From: an uncultured Lachnospiraceae bacterium
Lineage (GTDB): Bacteria > Bacillota > Clostridia > Lachnospirales > Lachnospiraceae
Assembly: GCA_902796005.1 (NCBI GenBank)
Contig: CADBNF010000026.1
Span: forward strand, 1 to 54,442
Reading direction: 5' to 3'
DNA: 54,442 nt
The position numbers were made by a program, and so were the translations under genes. The notes beneath the pieces were generated by a model, which made no database searches, was not told the DNA's origin, and saw only the letters and a list, made by a program, of their open reading frames with translations. Within the stretch, counting starts at the first letter, position 1; each line of letters starts with the position of its first letter. Below, piece after piece: positions 18,611 through 28,662 of this stretch.

Positions 18611-18646
18611 CAGGAGTCGGGAAGACAGGAAAAGGGAAGACTCCTG
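18611..18646 (+). other. leader hairpin upstream of metY
   Basis: CAGGAGTC at 18611-18618 is exactly complementary to GACTCCTG at 18639-18646, with a 20-nt purine-rich loop. It lies about 10-50 bases into the predicted transcript and has no T-run. It may affect RNA stability or be part of a control element. Confidence 0.5.
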
Positions 18647-18782
18647 AGAACAGGGAAGGTGCAGGTAATGACGAAAGCAGCAGAACATCTGATCCGTTCC
18701 GAATACCGTTTCAGCCGAATGTGTTGACAACGGCAGGCAGATTCTGAACATGAAGAAATGAAAAAAGGAAAGGATTGGAAAA

Positions 18783-20066
18783 ATGAGCAATTACAGATTT
18801 GAAACCATACAGATACATGCAGGACAGGAAACGCCGGATCCGGCGACGGATGCCCGGGCGGTGCCGATTTACGCCACCACCTCCTACGTGTTCCAGGATT
18901 CCGCCACTGCCGCCGGCCGCTTCGGCCTGACGGTGCCCGGCAATATCTACACCCGGCTGATGAACCCGACCTCCGACGTGTTCGAGAAGAGAATCGCAGC
19001 GCTGGAAGGCGGTATCGGCGCCCTGGCCACGGCCTCCGGCTCTGCCGCCATCACCTATGCGGTGCAGAATATCGCCACGGCCGGAGACCACATCGTGTCC
19101 GCAGCGAACCTCTACGGCGGCACCCACAACCTCTTCGCCAACACCTTAAAGGAGCAGGGCCTGACCACCACCTTTGTGGACCCCTCCGATCCGGAGAATT
19201 TTGAAAAGGCCATTCAGGATAACACGAAGCTCCTGTATGCGGAAACCCTGGGCAATCCCAATTCCGACGTGGTGGACCTGAAGGCCATCGCGGACATTGC
19301 CCATAAGCACGGCATTCCCCTCATCGTGGACAGTACCTTTGCAACACCCTTCCTGCTGCGGCCGATAGACTACGGCGCGGACGTGGTGGTGCATTCCGCC
19401 ACCAAGTTCATCGGCGGTCACGGCACGGTGATGGGCGGCGTCATTATCGATTCCGGAAAATTTGACTGGGCGGCCAATGACAAATTCCCCGGTCTTTCAA
19501 AGCCGAATCCCTCCTACCACGGTGTGGTCTTTACCGAAGCAGTGGGGGCGGCGGCCTACATCACCAAGATCCGGACCACCCTGATGCGGGACCAGGGCGC
19601 GGTGATTTCGCCCTTCAACTCCTTCCTGCTGCTGCAGGGGCTGGAGACCCTTTCCTTAAGGGTGGAGCGTCACGTGGAAAACGCCCTGAAGGTGGTGGAT
19701 TTCCTTAAGAATCATCCCCAGGTGGCGAAGGTCAACCATCCCTCCCTGGCTGAAGGAAGGGCAAAGGAGCTGTATGAACAGTATTTCCCGAAGGGAGCAG
19801 GCTCCATCTTCACCTTTGAAATCAAGGGTACGGCGGAAACCGCGAAGAAATTCACGGAAAGCCTGAAGCTGTTCTCCCTCCTGGCGAATGTGGCGGATGT
19901 GAAATCCCTGGTGATTCATCCGGCCTCCACGACCCACAGCCAGCTGGACGAAGCAGAGCTTGCCGAAGCGGGCATCTCCCCGACGACGGTCCGGCTCTCC
20001 ATCGGTACGGAACACATCGACGATATTATCGAAGACCTGGAAGCAGGCTTTGCGGCAGTGAAATAA
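18783..20066 (+). CDS. metY: O-acetylhomoserine sulfhydrylase (Cys/Met metabolism PLP enzyme)
   Basis: MetY makes homocysteine from O-acetylhomoserine and sulfide. The product of 427 residues has the family layout: [10 protein letters not shown] at the N-terminus, [22 protein letters not shown], and the PLP-lysine region [13 protein letters not shown]. The end contains [14 protein letters not shown]. Length and the [10 protein letters not shown] start favour O-acetylhomoserine sulfhydrylase over cystathionine gamma-synthase, which is shorter. It is the first gene of the sulfur operon, 54 bases ahead of cysK. Confidence 0.93.
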   Translation: MSNYRFETIQIHAGQETPDPATDARAVPIYATTSYVFQDSATAAGRFGLTVPGNIYTRLMNPTSDVFEKRIAALEGGIGALATASGSAAITYAVQNIATAGDHIVSAANLYGGTHNLFANTLKEQGLTTTFVDPSDPENFEKAIQDNTKLLYAETLGNPNSDVVDLKAIADIAHKHGIPLIVDSTFATPFLLRPIDYGADVVVHSATKFIGGHGTVMGGVIIDSGKFDWAANDKFPGLSKPNPSYHGVVFTEAVGAAAYITKIRTTLMRDQGAVISPFNSFLLLQGLETLSLRVERHVENALKVVDFLKNHPQVAKVNHPSLAEGRAKELYEQYFPKGAGSIFTFEIKGTAETAKKFTESLKLFSLLANVADVKSLVIHPASTTHSQLDEAELAEAGISPTTVRLSIGTEHIDDIIEDLEAGFAAVK

Positions 20067-20120
20067 GAAAAGAAGCAGACTTGGTTTCAGCAAGAGAAAA
20101 GAATCAGGAAGGAAAAAACA

Positions 20121-21050
<930 letters not shown>

Positions 21051-21132
21051 AAGGAAGAACCCGGGCCGGTTCCACCCCCTTTTATCCGGTCCGGGAAACT
21101 CTCTCACAGAACGTAACTTTAAGGAGATAAAT

Positions 21133-22320
21133 ATGATGATTTACGCCGACAATGCGGCAACGACAAGAGTAAGCGATACGGCCCTGGCCGCCATGCTTCC
21201 CTGTTTTCAGGAGCAGTACGGCAATCCCTCAAGCCTGCACAGTGTGGGACAGAGAGCGGCCGAAATTCTTACCGCTGCCCGGGAAACCGTGGCAGAGGTG
21301 TTAAACTGCAGTCCGAAGGAAATCTATTTCACCTCAGGGGGCAGCGAAGCGGATAATCAGGCGATCCTCTCCGCGGCCCTTCTTGGGGCGAAAAAAGGCA
21401 AAAAACACATCATTTCCACGGCATTTGAACATCATGCCGTGCTGCATACCCTGCAAAAGCTGGAAAAAGAAGGCTATGAAGTGGAGCTCCTTCCCGTGGG
21501 CAGCACCGGTACCGTGACGGCTGAACAGGTAAAGGCTGCCATCCGTCCCGATACTGCCCTGGTAACAATCATGTATGCCAACAACGAAATCGGCTCGGTC
21601 CTGCCCATTGCCGAGATCGGCGCGGTCTGTAAGGAGGCCGGCGTGCTTTTCCACACCGATGCCGTGCAGGCGGCGGGCCATCTTCATATCGATGTGAAGG
21701 CCCAGAACATCGATATGCTGTCCCTTTCCGGACACAAATTCCACGGCCCCAAGGGCGTGGGCGTACTGTATGCAAGACTTGGCGTCCGGCTGGCGAACCT
21801 CATCGAGGGCGGCGCCCAGGAAAAGGGAAAACGGGCCGGTACGGAAAACATCCCGGCCATTGCCGGCATGGCTGCGGCCTTAAAGGAGGCGGCAGACCAT
21901 ATCGATGAAAATGCGGCGAAGGTGTCCGCCCTGCGGGACAAGCTCATCGACGGGCTCTTAAAAATCCCCCATTCCGCCCTGAACGGGGATCCGGTCAACC
22001 GGCTTCCCGGCAACGTGAATTTCTGCTTTGAGGGCATAGAAGGAGAAAGCCTGCTTCTTCTGCTGGATGCAAAGGGCATCTGTGCCTCCTCGGGCAGCGC
22101 CTGTACCTCCGGATCCCTCGATCCCTCCCACGTACTTCTGGCCATCGGCCGGCCCCATGAGGTGGCCCACGGCTCCCTTCGCTTAAGCCTGTGCGAAGAC
22201 AATACGGAGGAGGAAGTGGATTATATCCTGGAGGAAACCCCGAAAATCGTAGAGTACCTGCGCAACATGTCCCCCATGTGGAAGGACCTGATCGCCGGAA
22301 AACGGCAGTTTATCCTGTAA
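21133..22320 (+). CDS. nifS: cysteine desulfurase, NifS/IscS type
   Basis: The enzyme takes sulfur from cysteine and passes it as a persulfide to the scaffold protein. The 395-residue product has [11 protein letters not shown], the PLP-lysine block [12 protein letters not shown] and the active-site cysteine loop [17 protein letters not shown]. The start is placed at ATG 21133, six bases after AAGGAG; the next codon is also ATG. The longer open frame upstream overlaps cysK and is rejected. The C-terminal length fits the NifS/IscS (group I) class that works with NifU, encoded next. Confidence 0.95.
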   Translation: MMIYADNAATTRVSDTALAAMLPCFQEQYGNPSSLHSVGQRAAEILTAARETVAEVLNCSPKEIYFTSGGSEADNQAILSAALLGAKKGKKHIISTAFEHHAVLHTLQKLEKEGYEVELLPVGSTGTVTAEQVKAAIRPDTALVTIMYANNEIGSVLPIAEIGAVCKEAGVLFHTDAVQAAGHLHIDVKAQNIDMLSLSGHKFHGPKGVGVLYARLGVRLANLIEGGAQEKGKRAGTENIPAIAGMAAALKEAADHIDENAAKVSALRDKLIDGLLKIPHSALNGDPVNRLPGNVNFCFEGIEGESLLLLLDAKGICASSGSACTSGSLDPSHVLLAIGRPHEVAHGSLRLSLCEDNTEEEVDYILEETPKIVEYLRNMSPMWKDLIAGKRQFIL

Positions 22321-22345
22321 AATGCTTTAAAAAAGAGGTGAAATT

Positions 22346-22780
22346 ATGGCTTTATACACGGAAACCGTTATGGATCATTTCATGCATCCGAGAAACGTAG
22401 GCAGTATTGAAGAGGCGGACGGCGTCGGCGAAGTCGGCAACGCGGTCTGCGGCGACATCATGAAGATGTACCTGAAAATCGAAAACAACGTCATTACCGA
22501 CGTGAAATTTGAAACCTTCGGCTGCGGAAGCGCCATTGCTTCCTCCTCCATCGCCACGGAGATGATTCTGGGCAAGACCATCGAAGAGGCGCTGGCCGTA
22601 ACCAACAAGCAGGTGGTGGAAGCGTTAGGCGGGCTTCCCGCCCACAAGCTGCACTGCTCGGTCCTGGCCGAGGAGGCAGTCAAGGCCGCGGTCAAGAATT
22701 ATTACGATCGGGAGGGCATCGAATACGACCACAGCCAGTTCCCGGACACCGAGGACTGCGACAGCTGCAGGTTTGTCTGA
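22346..22780 (+). CDS. nifU: Fe-S cluster assembly scaffold, NifU N-terminal / IscU type
   Basis: The 144-residue scaffold has the three cluster-ligand cysteines in GNAVCGDIM, ETFGCGSAIASSS and LHCSVLAEEA. The N-terminus YTETVMDHFMHPRNVG is typical. An extra short tail, DCDSCRFV, contains two more cysteines. No NFU or 2Fe-2S domain is attached. It lies 25 bases after nifS and ends the operon. Confidence 0.95.
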   Translation: MALYTETVMDHFMHPRNVGSIEEADGVGEVGNAVCGDIMKMYLKIENNVITDVKFETFGCGSAIASSSIATEMILGKTIEEALAVTNKQVVEALGGLPAHKLHCSVLAEEAVKAAVKNYYDREGIEYDHSQFPDTEDCDSCRFV

Positions 22781-22810
22781 AGCTTTGTAAAAATGAAATA
22801 AACAGATACT

Positions 22811-22856
22811 AAAGCACCGTGCAATGCACGGTGCTTTTTTGTAAAAACCGCAAAAT
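22811..22856 (+). terminator. terminator after nifU; copy 1 of a repeated hairpin
   Basis: AAAGCACCGTGCA (22811-22823) pairs with TGCACGGTGCTTT (22825-22837), and six T follow the stem. The hairpin and the tail AACCGCAAAA recur almost unchanged at 31845-31888, on the same strand, at the other side of the carbohydrate locus. Confidence 0.93.
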
Positions 22857-22912
22857 CAATCATAAAAATTACAGAAAGTTGCAATTATATGCTTGAATTT
22901 GCGAATTTTCTC

Positions 22913-22947
22913 TTTAATCCTGCGGAATCACGGCGTATAATATACGC
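22913..22947 (+). promoter_or_regulatory. promoter with palindromic -10 region for the HAD-ABC operon
   Basis: TATAAT at 22936-22941 lies 17 bases after a poor -35 (TTTAAT, 22913-22918). A perfect 15-base palindrome GCGTATAATATACGC at 22933-22947 covers the -10. Such a place suits a repressor; the DeoR-family protein encoded at 27865 is a candidate. Confidence 0.65.
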
Positions 22948-22971
22948 ATAAGAAAAGAGGAGAAGATAGTT

Positions 22972-23730
22972 ATGGCATTTCTTGAGGCAAACGGTGTCAG
23001 ACGGAAGATTTCTCTGGTGGTTTTTGATAAGGACGGCCTGATGTTCAAAAGCCAGCCCTTTTGGGCAGGAATCGGCAACGAACGGATGGCGAGACTGAAG
23101 GAATATATGACAGAGGATGAAGTCCGGGAATGGGCCGGCATATTCGGCCTTACGCTGGAAAACGGAGAAGTGGTTTACTGTGACCCCAAGGGAATTCTTG
23201 CAGTGGCTGCGCCAAAGGAGGAGATTGCGGTAACCGCAGGCCTGATGGTGAAGAATACCGGCCTTCCCTGGGCAAAGGCACTGGAGATGGCAAAGGATGT
23301 ATTTACCCGGGCAGATGTGGAGATGGATCTTTCCAAAGCCCTGGTGCCCCGGCCCGGATTTCCGGAGATTTTCGCGCGGTTAAGGGAAGCCGGAATTGCC
23401 TATGCCATTGCCACGAGCGATACAATGAGCCGCGTTGTGGCTTCTTTGAAAATGTTCGGGGAAAAACTGCCGGATATCGTTGTGGTTCCCGAGATGGTAG
23501 AGCACGGGAAACCTGCGCCGGATATGCTGCTTAAAGCCTGTGAACTGGCCGGTGTACCGGTAGAGGAGTCCGCCATGGTGGGCGATTCCTATGTGGATGT
23601 AAAGATGGCAAGGGATGCCGGGGGTATGGGAATCGGCATTCCGGAAAATGAAGAAATGAGAGCGTCGATTTCCGGGTATACGGAAGCCGTCATTGACAGT
23701 CTGGAAGATATCGTGATCCTGAAGGACTAA
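22972..23730 (+). CDS. HAD-superfamily phosphatase
   Basis: The 252-residue product has HAD motif I VVFDKDGLMF with the two catalytic aspartates, motif II near IATSDTMS, motif III lysine in HGKPAPDMLLKA and motif IV VGDSYVDVKMARDA. The helical cap lies between motifs I and II (about 30-115), as in phosphoglycolate phosphatase-like enzymes. It is the first gene of an operon with an FbpA-type importer, 14 bases ahead of the ATPase gene. It may dephosphorylate an imported sugar phosphate; this is inferred from position. Confidence 0.88.
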   Translation: MAFLEANGVRRKISLVVFDKDGLMFKSQPFWAGIGNERMARLKEYMTEDEVREWAGIFGLTLENGEVVYCDPKGILAVAAPKEEIAVTAGLMVKNTGLPWAKALEMAKDVFTRADVEMDLSKALVPRPGFPEIFARLREAGIAYAIATSDTMSRVVASLKMFGEKLPDIVVVPEMVEHGKPAPDMLLKACELAGVPVEESAMVGDSYVDVKMARDAGGMGIGIPENEEMRASISGYTEAVIDSLEDIVILKD

Positions 23731-23744
23731 AGGAGACAGGACAA

Positions 23745-24860
23745 GTGAGCAATAATATTTCCATCAGACATGCAGTCAAGCGTTACGGAAACAATACGGT
23801 CATTCCCGACCTTTCCCTGGAGGTCAGGCAGGGAGAATTTTTCACGCTGCTGGGGCCGTCCGGCTGTGGCAAGACCACGCTTCTGCGGATGATTGCCGGA
23901 TTCAACAGCATAGAGGGTGGGGATTTTTATTTCGGTGAGAACCGTATCAATGACCTTAACCCCTCGAAAAGAAATATCGGTATGGTTTTCCAGAATTACG
24001 CGATATTTCCCCATCTGACTGTAAGGAAAAATGTGGAGTTTGGTCTGAAATACAAAAAGCTTTCCAAAGAGGAGATAACCCGCCGGGGCGATGAATTCAT
24101 GAAGCTGATGCAGATTGATGAATTCGCGGATCGGCTGCCGGACAGACTGTCCGGCGGACAGCAGCAGAGGGTAGCCCTGGCCCGGGCACTCTGCATTGAA
24201 CCGGACGTTCTCCTGATGGATGAACCGCTGTCCAACCTTGATGCCAAGCTCAGGGTGGAGATGTGGACCGTCATCAAGAACCTGCAGCATGACATCAACA
24301 TTACCACCGTCTATGTTACCCACGACCAGGAAGAGGCCATGGCGATTTCAGACAGGATTGCGGTCATGAATGCAGGCGTTATCCAGCATGTGGGCACGCC
24401 GAAGAATATTTACCAGCGGCCGGCAAACCTTTTTGTTTCCACCTTTATCGGCCAGTCCAATCTTCTGGAAGGGAAGCTTTTCCTTGTGGACGGGCAGCCC
24501 ATGGTGGAAACTGCCGGCGGATACCGGATGCGCATGAAGGGCATAAGGGAAGAATGCCTTACTAACAGGGATATCGTGCTTTCCGTCCGGCCGGAGGAAT
24601 TCCTGCTGGATGTCCGGGCTACGGAAGGTATTTCCGCCGTGGTCAATGACTGTGTATTTCTCGGGTTGAACACCCATTATTTCGTCACCCTTTCCTCCGG
24701 TGAGGAGGCGGTGATTATACAGGAATCATCCATAGACAGCATTATTGAACCCGGGACGCAGATCCGGCTCTCCATCAACACCGAAAAACTGAATATTTTC
24801 GATAAGGAGACAGAAGAGAATCTGCTGCAGGGGGTAGTCAACGACCGCCCGGAGGCATAG
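23745..24860 (+). CDS. ABC importer ATP-binding protein (FbpC/PotA/AfuC type)
   Basis: The 371-residue product has Walker A LLGPSGCGKTT, the signature LSGGQQQRVALARAL, Walker B LLMDEPLSNLDAKLR and YVTHDQEEAMAI, then a C-terminal regulatory TOBE-like domain from about residue 240 (VLSVRPEEFLL). The start is GTG at 23745 after AAGGAG nine bases upstream. The permease starts 12 bases after it. Relatives carry iron, polyamines, 2-aminoethylphosphonate or sugar phosphates. Confidence 0.93.
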   Translation: MSNNISIRHAVKRYGNNTVIPDLSLEVRQGEFFTLLGPSGCGKTTLLRMIAGFNSIEGGDFYFGENRINDLNPSKRNIGMVFQNYAIFPHLTVRKNVEFGLKYKKLSKEEITRRGDEFMKLMQIDEFADRLPDRLSGGQQQRVALARALCIEPDVLLMDEPLSNLDAKLRVEMWTVIKNLQHDINITTVYVTHDQEEAMAISDRIAVMNAGVIQHVGTPKNIYQRPANLFVSTFIGQSNLLEGKLFLVDGQPMVETAGGYRMRMKGIREECLTNRDIVLSVRPEEFLLDVRATEGISAVVNDCVFLGLNTHYFVTLSSGEEAVIIQESSIDSIIEPGTQIRLSINTEKLNIFDKETEENLLQGVVNDRPEA

Positions 24861-24872
24861 ACGGAGGGAAGT

Positions 24873-26531
24873 ATGACAAAGGCAGGAAAACGGTTTGATG
24901 GATGGGTTATCCTCTCCATAATCATGTTTGTCATTTTTGTTGCAGTGCTCATCTACCCACTGTTCGGGTTGATGAAGCGGTCCGTAATCATGGAGGACGG
25001 GACCTTTTCCTGGGAAATGTTCCGGCAGTTTTTCGCCCATTCCTATTATACGGAGACCGTGGGGAACAGTTTCAAGGTTACGATAACGGTTACGCTGCTG
25101 ACGCTGGTCCTGGGCGTCCCCTTCGCTTACTTTTATTCCTTTTATAAATTAAAAGGGGCGAAAATACTCTTTGTCGTCAGCATTATCTGCTGTATGTCCG
25201 CACCGTTTCTGGGGGCTTATTCCTGGATTATGCTGCTGGGCAGAAACGGGGTGATTACCCAGTTTATCAAATCGGTTTTCGGTATTACGCTGCCCAGCAT
25301 ATACGGGTTCAGGGGCATTGTCCTCTCCCAGGTGCTGAACTTTTTCCCGCTGGTCTTCATTTACATGAACGGCGCTTTCAAGAACATCGACAGCACCCTG
25401 ATGGAAGCCTCGGAGAATATGGGCTGTACCGGGGTGAAAAGACTGTTTCATATCGTACTGCATCTGACCATGCCCACGCTCCTGGCTTCGGCTCTTATGG
25501 TGTTCATGCAGTCCTTTGCGGATTTCGGTACACCCTCCACGCTGGGAGAAGGCTACAAAACCTTCCTGGTGCTGCTGTACAACCAGTATCTGGGAGAGAC
25601 CGGTCAGAACTACAACTTCGCGGCAGCGCTGGCCATTATCGCGGTTATCCTGACAGCCATCGTCTTTTTCCTGCAGAAATGGGCCACAAGCCGGTTTAAA
25701 TTCTCCATCAATGCCCTGCATCCGGTGGAGAAAAAAGAACCCAAGGGCGTTGCCGGCGTGTTGATGCATGTTTTCTGCTATCTGCTGTGCGGGGTAGCCA
25801 TCCTGCCCCAGGCCTACGTTGTGTATTTAAGTTTCCGGAACTGCAAAGGGTCGATCTTCAAACCGGGATTTTCCCTGGGAAACTATGCCGCGGCCATCAA
25901 AAAAAAGCTGGGACTGGCTTCCCGGAATACAGTTATCATGGCTGTGATTGCCCTGATAATTATCATCATCATCGCAGTCATTATCGCTTACCTTGTGGTG
26001 CGGCGCAGCAACGCCTTCAACCATGCCATTGATACAGTGGCCATGCTGCCCTATATCATGCCCGGCGCGGTTATCGGTATTGCCCTTCTGATCGTTTACG
26101 GCAAAAAGCCCTTTGCACTGACGGGAACCATGGCCATCATGATATTGTCTTTTGCCATACGACGAATGCCATACACAATACGATCGGCCACGGCCACGCT
26201 GATGCAGATTCCCTTAAGCACGGAGGAGGCGGCTACATCCTTAGGGGCCTCCAAATTCGGAACCTTCGTAAAGGTGACCATTCCCATGATGGCCAACGGG
26301 ATACTGTCCGGCGCAATCCTTTCCTGGGTAGCCATTGTGACGGAGCTGTCCAGTTCGGTCATCCTGTACAGCAATAAAACAACAACACTGACCATGCAGG
26401 CCTATGTATATATAGGCCGGGGAGAATACGGGACGGCTGCTGCCTTTGCCTCGGTGCTGACCGCCATAACCGTTGTTTCCCTTCTCATCTATATGGCAGT
26501 GAGCAAAACCGAGGACAATGTCCGTCTGTAG
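24873..26531 (+). CDS. ABC importer permease, fused two-domain FbpB/AfuB type
   Basis: The 552-residue product has about twelve membrane helices in two homologous halves. Each half has the EAA loop that contacts the ATPase: EASENMGCTGVKRLFHIV near 180 and EAATSLGASKFGTFVKVTI near 450. The fused layout is typical of the Fe(III)/AfuB/PhnV-like permeases. It is tightly linked to the ATPase gene and, after a 64-base gap with a small ACAGC-AAAA-GCTGT hairpin, to the binding-protein gene. Confidence 0.93.
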   Translation: MTKAGKRFDGWVILSIIMFVIFVAVLIYPLFGLMKRSVIMEDGTFSWEMFRQFFAHSYYTETVGNSFKVTITVTLLTLVLGVPFAYFYSFYKLKGAKILFVVSIICCMSAPFLGAYSWIMLLGRNGVITQFIKSVFGITLPSIYGFRGIVLSQVLNFFPLVFIYMNGAFKNIDSTLMEASENMGCTGVKRLFHIVLHLTMPTLLASALMVFMQSFADFGTPSTLGEGYKTFLVLLYNQYLGETGQNYNFAAALAIIAVILTAIVFFLQKWATSRFKFSINALHPVEKKEPKGVAGVLMHVFCYLLCGVAILPQAYVVYLSFRNCKGSIFKPGFSLGNYAAAIKKKLGLASRNTVIMAVIALIIIIIIAVIIAYLVVRRSNAFNHAIDTVAMLPYIMPGAVIGIALLIVYGKKPFALTGTMAIMILSFAIRRMPYTIRSATATLMQIPLSTEEAATSLGASKFGTFVKVTIPMMANGILSGAILSWVAIVTELSSSVILYSNKTTTLTMQAYVYIGRGEYGTAAAFASVLTAITVVSLLIYMAVSKTEDNVRL

Positions 26532-26595
26532 TGTCTTTATACAGCAAAAGCTGTTTAAGGAATAAACATTTTGCAATCATAAAAAGGAGGATGAA

Positions 26596-27708
26596 ATGAT
26601 GAAGAAGAAACTGGCGATTATCCTTGCTTCGGTTATGGCTGTGGCCCTGTGTGCCTGCAGCGGCGGCGGCAGCGGAAGCGGTGGCGGTGGCGGCTCAGAA
26701 GAGGCATCAGCGGCAGCAAGCTCTGCAGCGGAAGCCTCATCGGCAGCAGAAGATCTGGGTACGGAACTTGTACTGTACACCCCTATGACGGATTCCGACA
26801 TTGACGCGCTTATCACCTGCTTTAACGAAAAATATCCGGATATCAACGTGGACGTGGTTTCCGGTTCCATCGGCGAGCTGACCGCCAAGATTCAGGCTGA
26901 GGCGGAGAATCCCCAGGCTGACCTGGTATGGGGCGGCGTGCAGGATTCAGACGGTGAGCAGTATGCGGACCTTTTCGAGCCCTGGGTTACACCCTATGCG
27001 GCAGAGAACATGGATCCCTATCAGTCCGTAAACTCCTGCTACAGCATTAACCATCTGTCCCCGGTATGCTTCTGTGTGAATGTGGAGCTGGAAAAAGAAC
27101 TGGGACTGAAAATTGAATCCTATGAAGATCTGCTGGATCCGGCGCTTAAGGGCAAGATTATTCTTTCCGACCCCAACAGTTCCTCTGCTGCATGGAACAA
27201 TCTGTGCAATATCATGGCGGTATACGGCTATGATACGGAAGAAGCCTGGGATTACATTGAGAAGCTGATGGCCAATCTGGTGATTGTGGAGAAATCCTCC
27301 GCCTGCTTCAATTCCGTAAATGACGGCGAATATGTCGTAGGCTTGACTTACGAAGACGGTGCGGTTAAACTTCTTCAGGACGGCTCCGACAAGGTAGCTT
27401 TAAGATATCCTGCTGAGGGAACCAGTTCCTCCGCTTTCGGCTGCGCAGTGGTAAAAAATGCACCGCATATGGCAGCAGCCAAGGCCATGGTTGACTTCCT
27501 GGGCTCTGCCGAAGGCGAATCTGCCATGGCGGCCTACATGGAAGGTACCGTACGTTTCACCAATAAGAATTATGTCATGCCCGAGGATGCATGGCTGGCG
27601 GACACCTCCACCATTACCTGGGTTATCCGTCCGGTAGCTGAGCTTACCGAAGGAAAAGCCGACATCATCGAGCACTGGAACGAGCTTTGGGGAACCGTAC
27701 ACAATTAA
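26596..27708 (+). CDS. ABC importer substrate-binding lipoprotein (FbpA/AfuA-like)
   Basis: The 370-residue product has a lipoprotein signal with lipobox LCAC (Cys21). A Gly-rich then Ser/Ala/Glu-rich linker follows (about 22-52), and then a type II periplasmic-binding fold: LVLYTPMTDSDIDALITCF, FNEKYPDINVDVV, LVWGGVQDSD and VGLTYEDGAVKLL. The fold is that of Fe3+-binding FbpA, but AfuA of the same family is known to bind sugar phosphates. The neighbouring phosphatase, kinase and dehydrogenase favour a sugar or sugar-phosphate ligand over iron. AAGGAGG precedes a double ATG. Confidence 0.9.
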   Translation: MMKKKLAIILASVMAVALCACSGGGSGSGGGGGSEEASAAASSAAEASSAAEDLGTELVLYTPMTDSDIDALITCFNEKYPDINVDVVSGSIGELTAKIQAEAENPQADLVWGGVQDSDGEQYADLFEPWVTPYAAENMDPYQSVNSCYSINHLSPVCFCVNVELEKELGLKIESYEDLLDPALKGKIILSDPNSSSAAWNNLCNIMAVYGYDTEEAWDYIEKLMANLVIVEKSSACFNSVNDGEYVVGLTYEDGAVKLLQDGSDKVALRYPAEGTSSSAFGCAVVKNAPHMAAAKAMVDFLGSAEGESAMAAYMEGTVRFTNKNYVMPEDAWLADTSTITWVIRPVAELTEGKADIIEHWNELWGTVHN

Positions 27709-27776
27709 CTGATTCCAGGGATAAACCGTAAAGCTGCGGAAGGCATTTTCCGCGGACAGCGTAAATGCAGACAGGC

Positions 27777-27802
27777 ATATCCCCGTGGCCTCACGGGGAT
27801 AT
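27777..27802 (+). terminator. strong hairpin after the binding-protein gene
   Basis: ATATCCCCGTG (27777-27787) pairs with CACGGGGATAT (27792-27802) around a 4-base loop. No clean T-run follows (ACCTTATCC), so it may be a partial terminator or protect the upstream mRNA. It separates the transporter genes from the DeoR gene. Confidence 0.6.
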
Positions 27803-27864
27803 ACCTTATCCTTCGTAAAAGCCGGTCCGGTATAGTACAAAATAAAAGATAAAGGGGACAGAAA

Positions 27865-28650
27865 ATGAATTACCGGCAGAACTATGTTCCGGCAGAACGC
27901 CATGAGAAAATAATTGAATATATCCGTCAGCACGGAAGCGCCCAGATTAAGGAGCTTTCCGAACTGCTCGGTGTATCTGATGCGACCATACGCAGGGATC
28001 TGGATGAACTGCATCTGGCAGGGATCCTGGAACGGACCCATGGCGGCGCCATTTTTCGGCGGCAGGGAACGGCCTTTGAACGCCGGTACGAAGAAAAACT
28101 GACCCTGATGGAAGCGGAAAAAAGAGGGATTGCGGAGGCTGCAGTCAAGGAGATTTCTCCCGGAGATACCCTGTTTCTGGATTCCGGCACCACCAGCTAT
28201 TTCCTGGGCCGGATTCTGGGCCGGATTCCGGATCTCACCGTTTTTACCTATGACCTGATGGTGGCCTATTCCTGCGAGCTTCATCCGAGTTCGTCGGTGA
28301 CCATTACGGGGGGCACAAGAAGACAGGGGCACAACAATGTGCTTCTGGGCATGCAGGCGGTGGATTTTATCCGGGCTCTGAAGGTGGACAAGGTTTTCCT
28401 CGGCGCGGATGCGGTGGACTGCACCTGCGTATCCAACAGCAATGTGCCGGAAGCGGAAATCAAGGCAGCGGCCGTAGAAGCGGGAGAGTCGGTTTATCTG
28501 CTGACCGATCATAATAAACTCGGTAAACGGGCGCTTGCCAGGGTTTGCAGTCTCGATCGTATCGATACCCTCATTACCGATAAGGGAATTACACCGGACC
28601 AGCTGACTGAACTGGACAAGAGCATCAAACGGATTATTGTAACCGGATAA
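27865..28650 (+). CDS. DeoR/GlpR-family transcriptional regulator
   Basis: The 261-residue product has the DeoR helix-turn-helix at about 18-55 (IKELSELLGVSDATIRRDLDEL, ILERTHGGA). The effector domain is related to phosphosugar isomerases (GDTLFLDSGTTSYFLGRIL near 95, VDKVFLGADAVD near 175, TDHNKLGKRALARV near 215). Such regulators usually respond to a phosphorylated sugar. It sits between the importer and the kinase genes and may control both; the palindrome at 22933 is a possible target. Confidence 0.93.
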   Translation: MNYRQNYVPAERHEKIIEYIRQHGSAQIKELSELLGVSDATIRRDLDELHLAGILERTHGGAIFRRQGTAFERRYEEKLTLMEAEKRGIAEAAVKEISPGDTLFLDSGTTSYFLGRILGRIPDLTVFTYDLMVAYSCELHPSSSVTITGGTRRQGHNNVLLGMQAVDFIRALKVDKVFLGADAVDCTCVSNSNVPEAEIKAAAVEAGESVYLLTDHNKLGKRALARVCSLDRIDTLITDKGITPDQLTELDKSIKRIIVTG

Positions 28651-28662
28651 ACAAGAGAGAAT

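Larger units (their letters stand above)
18342..18782. other. 441-bp divergent intergenic region
   Basis: This stretch lies between the hydrolase start (minus) and metY (plus). It holds the metY promoter at 18564-18592 and a long leader with a hairpin at 18611-18646, listed separately. A 62-codon open frame inside it (from 18539) begins upstream of the promoter, has no ribosome site and is not credited. No T-box or SAM riboswitch motif was recognised in the leader. Confidence 0.7.

Noticed and set aside
18593..18782. T-box or SAM riboswitch in the metY leader
   Set aside because: No T-box sequence (AGGGTGGNACCGCG-like) and no SAM-I core were found; only a simple hairpin is visible.
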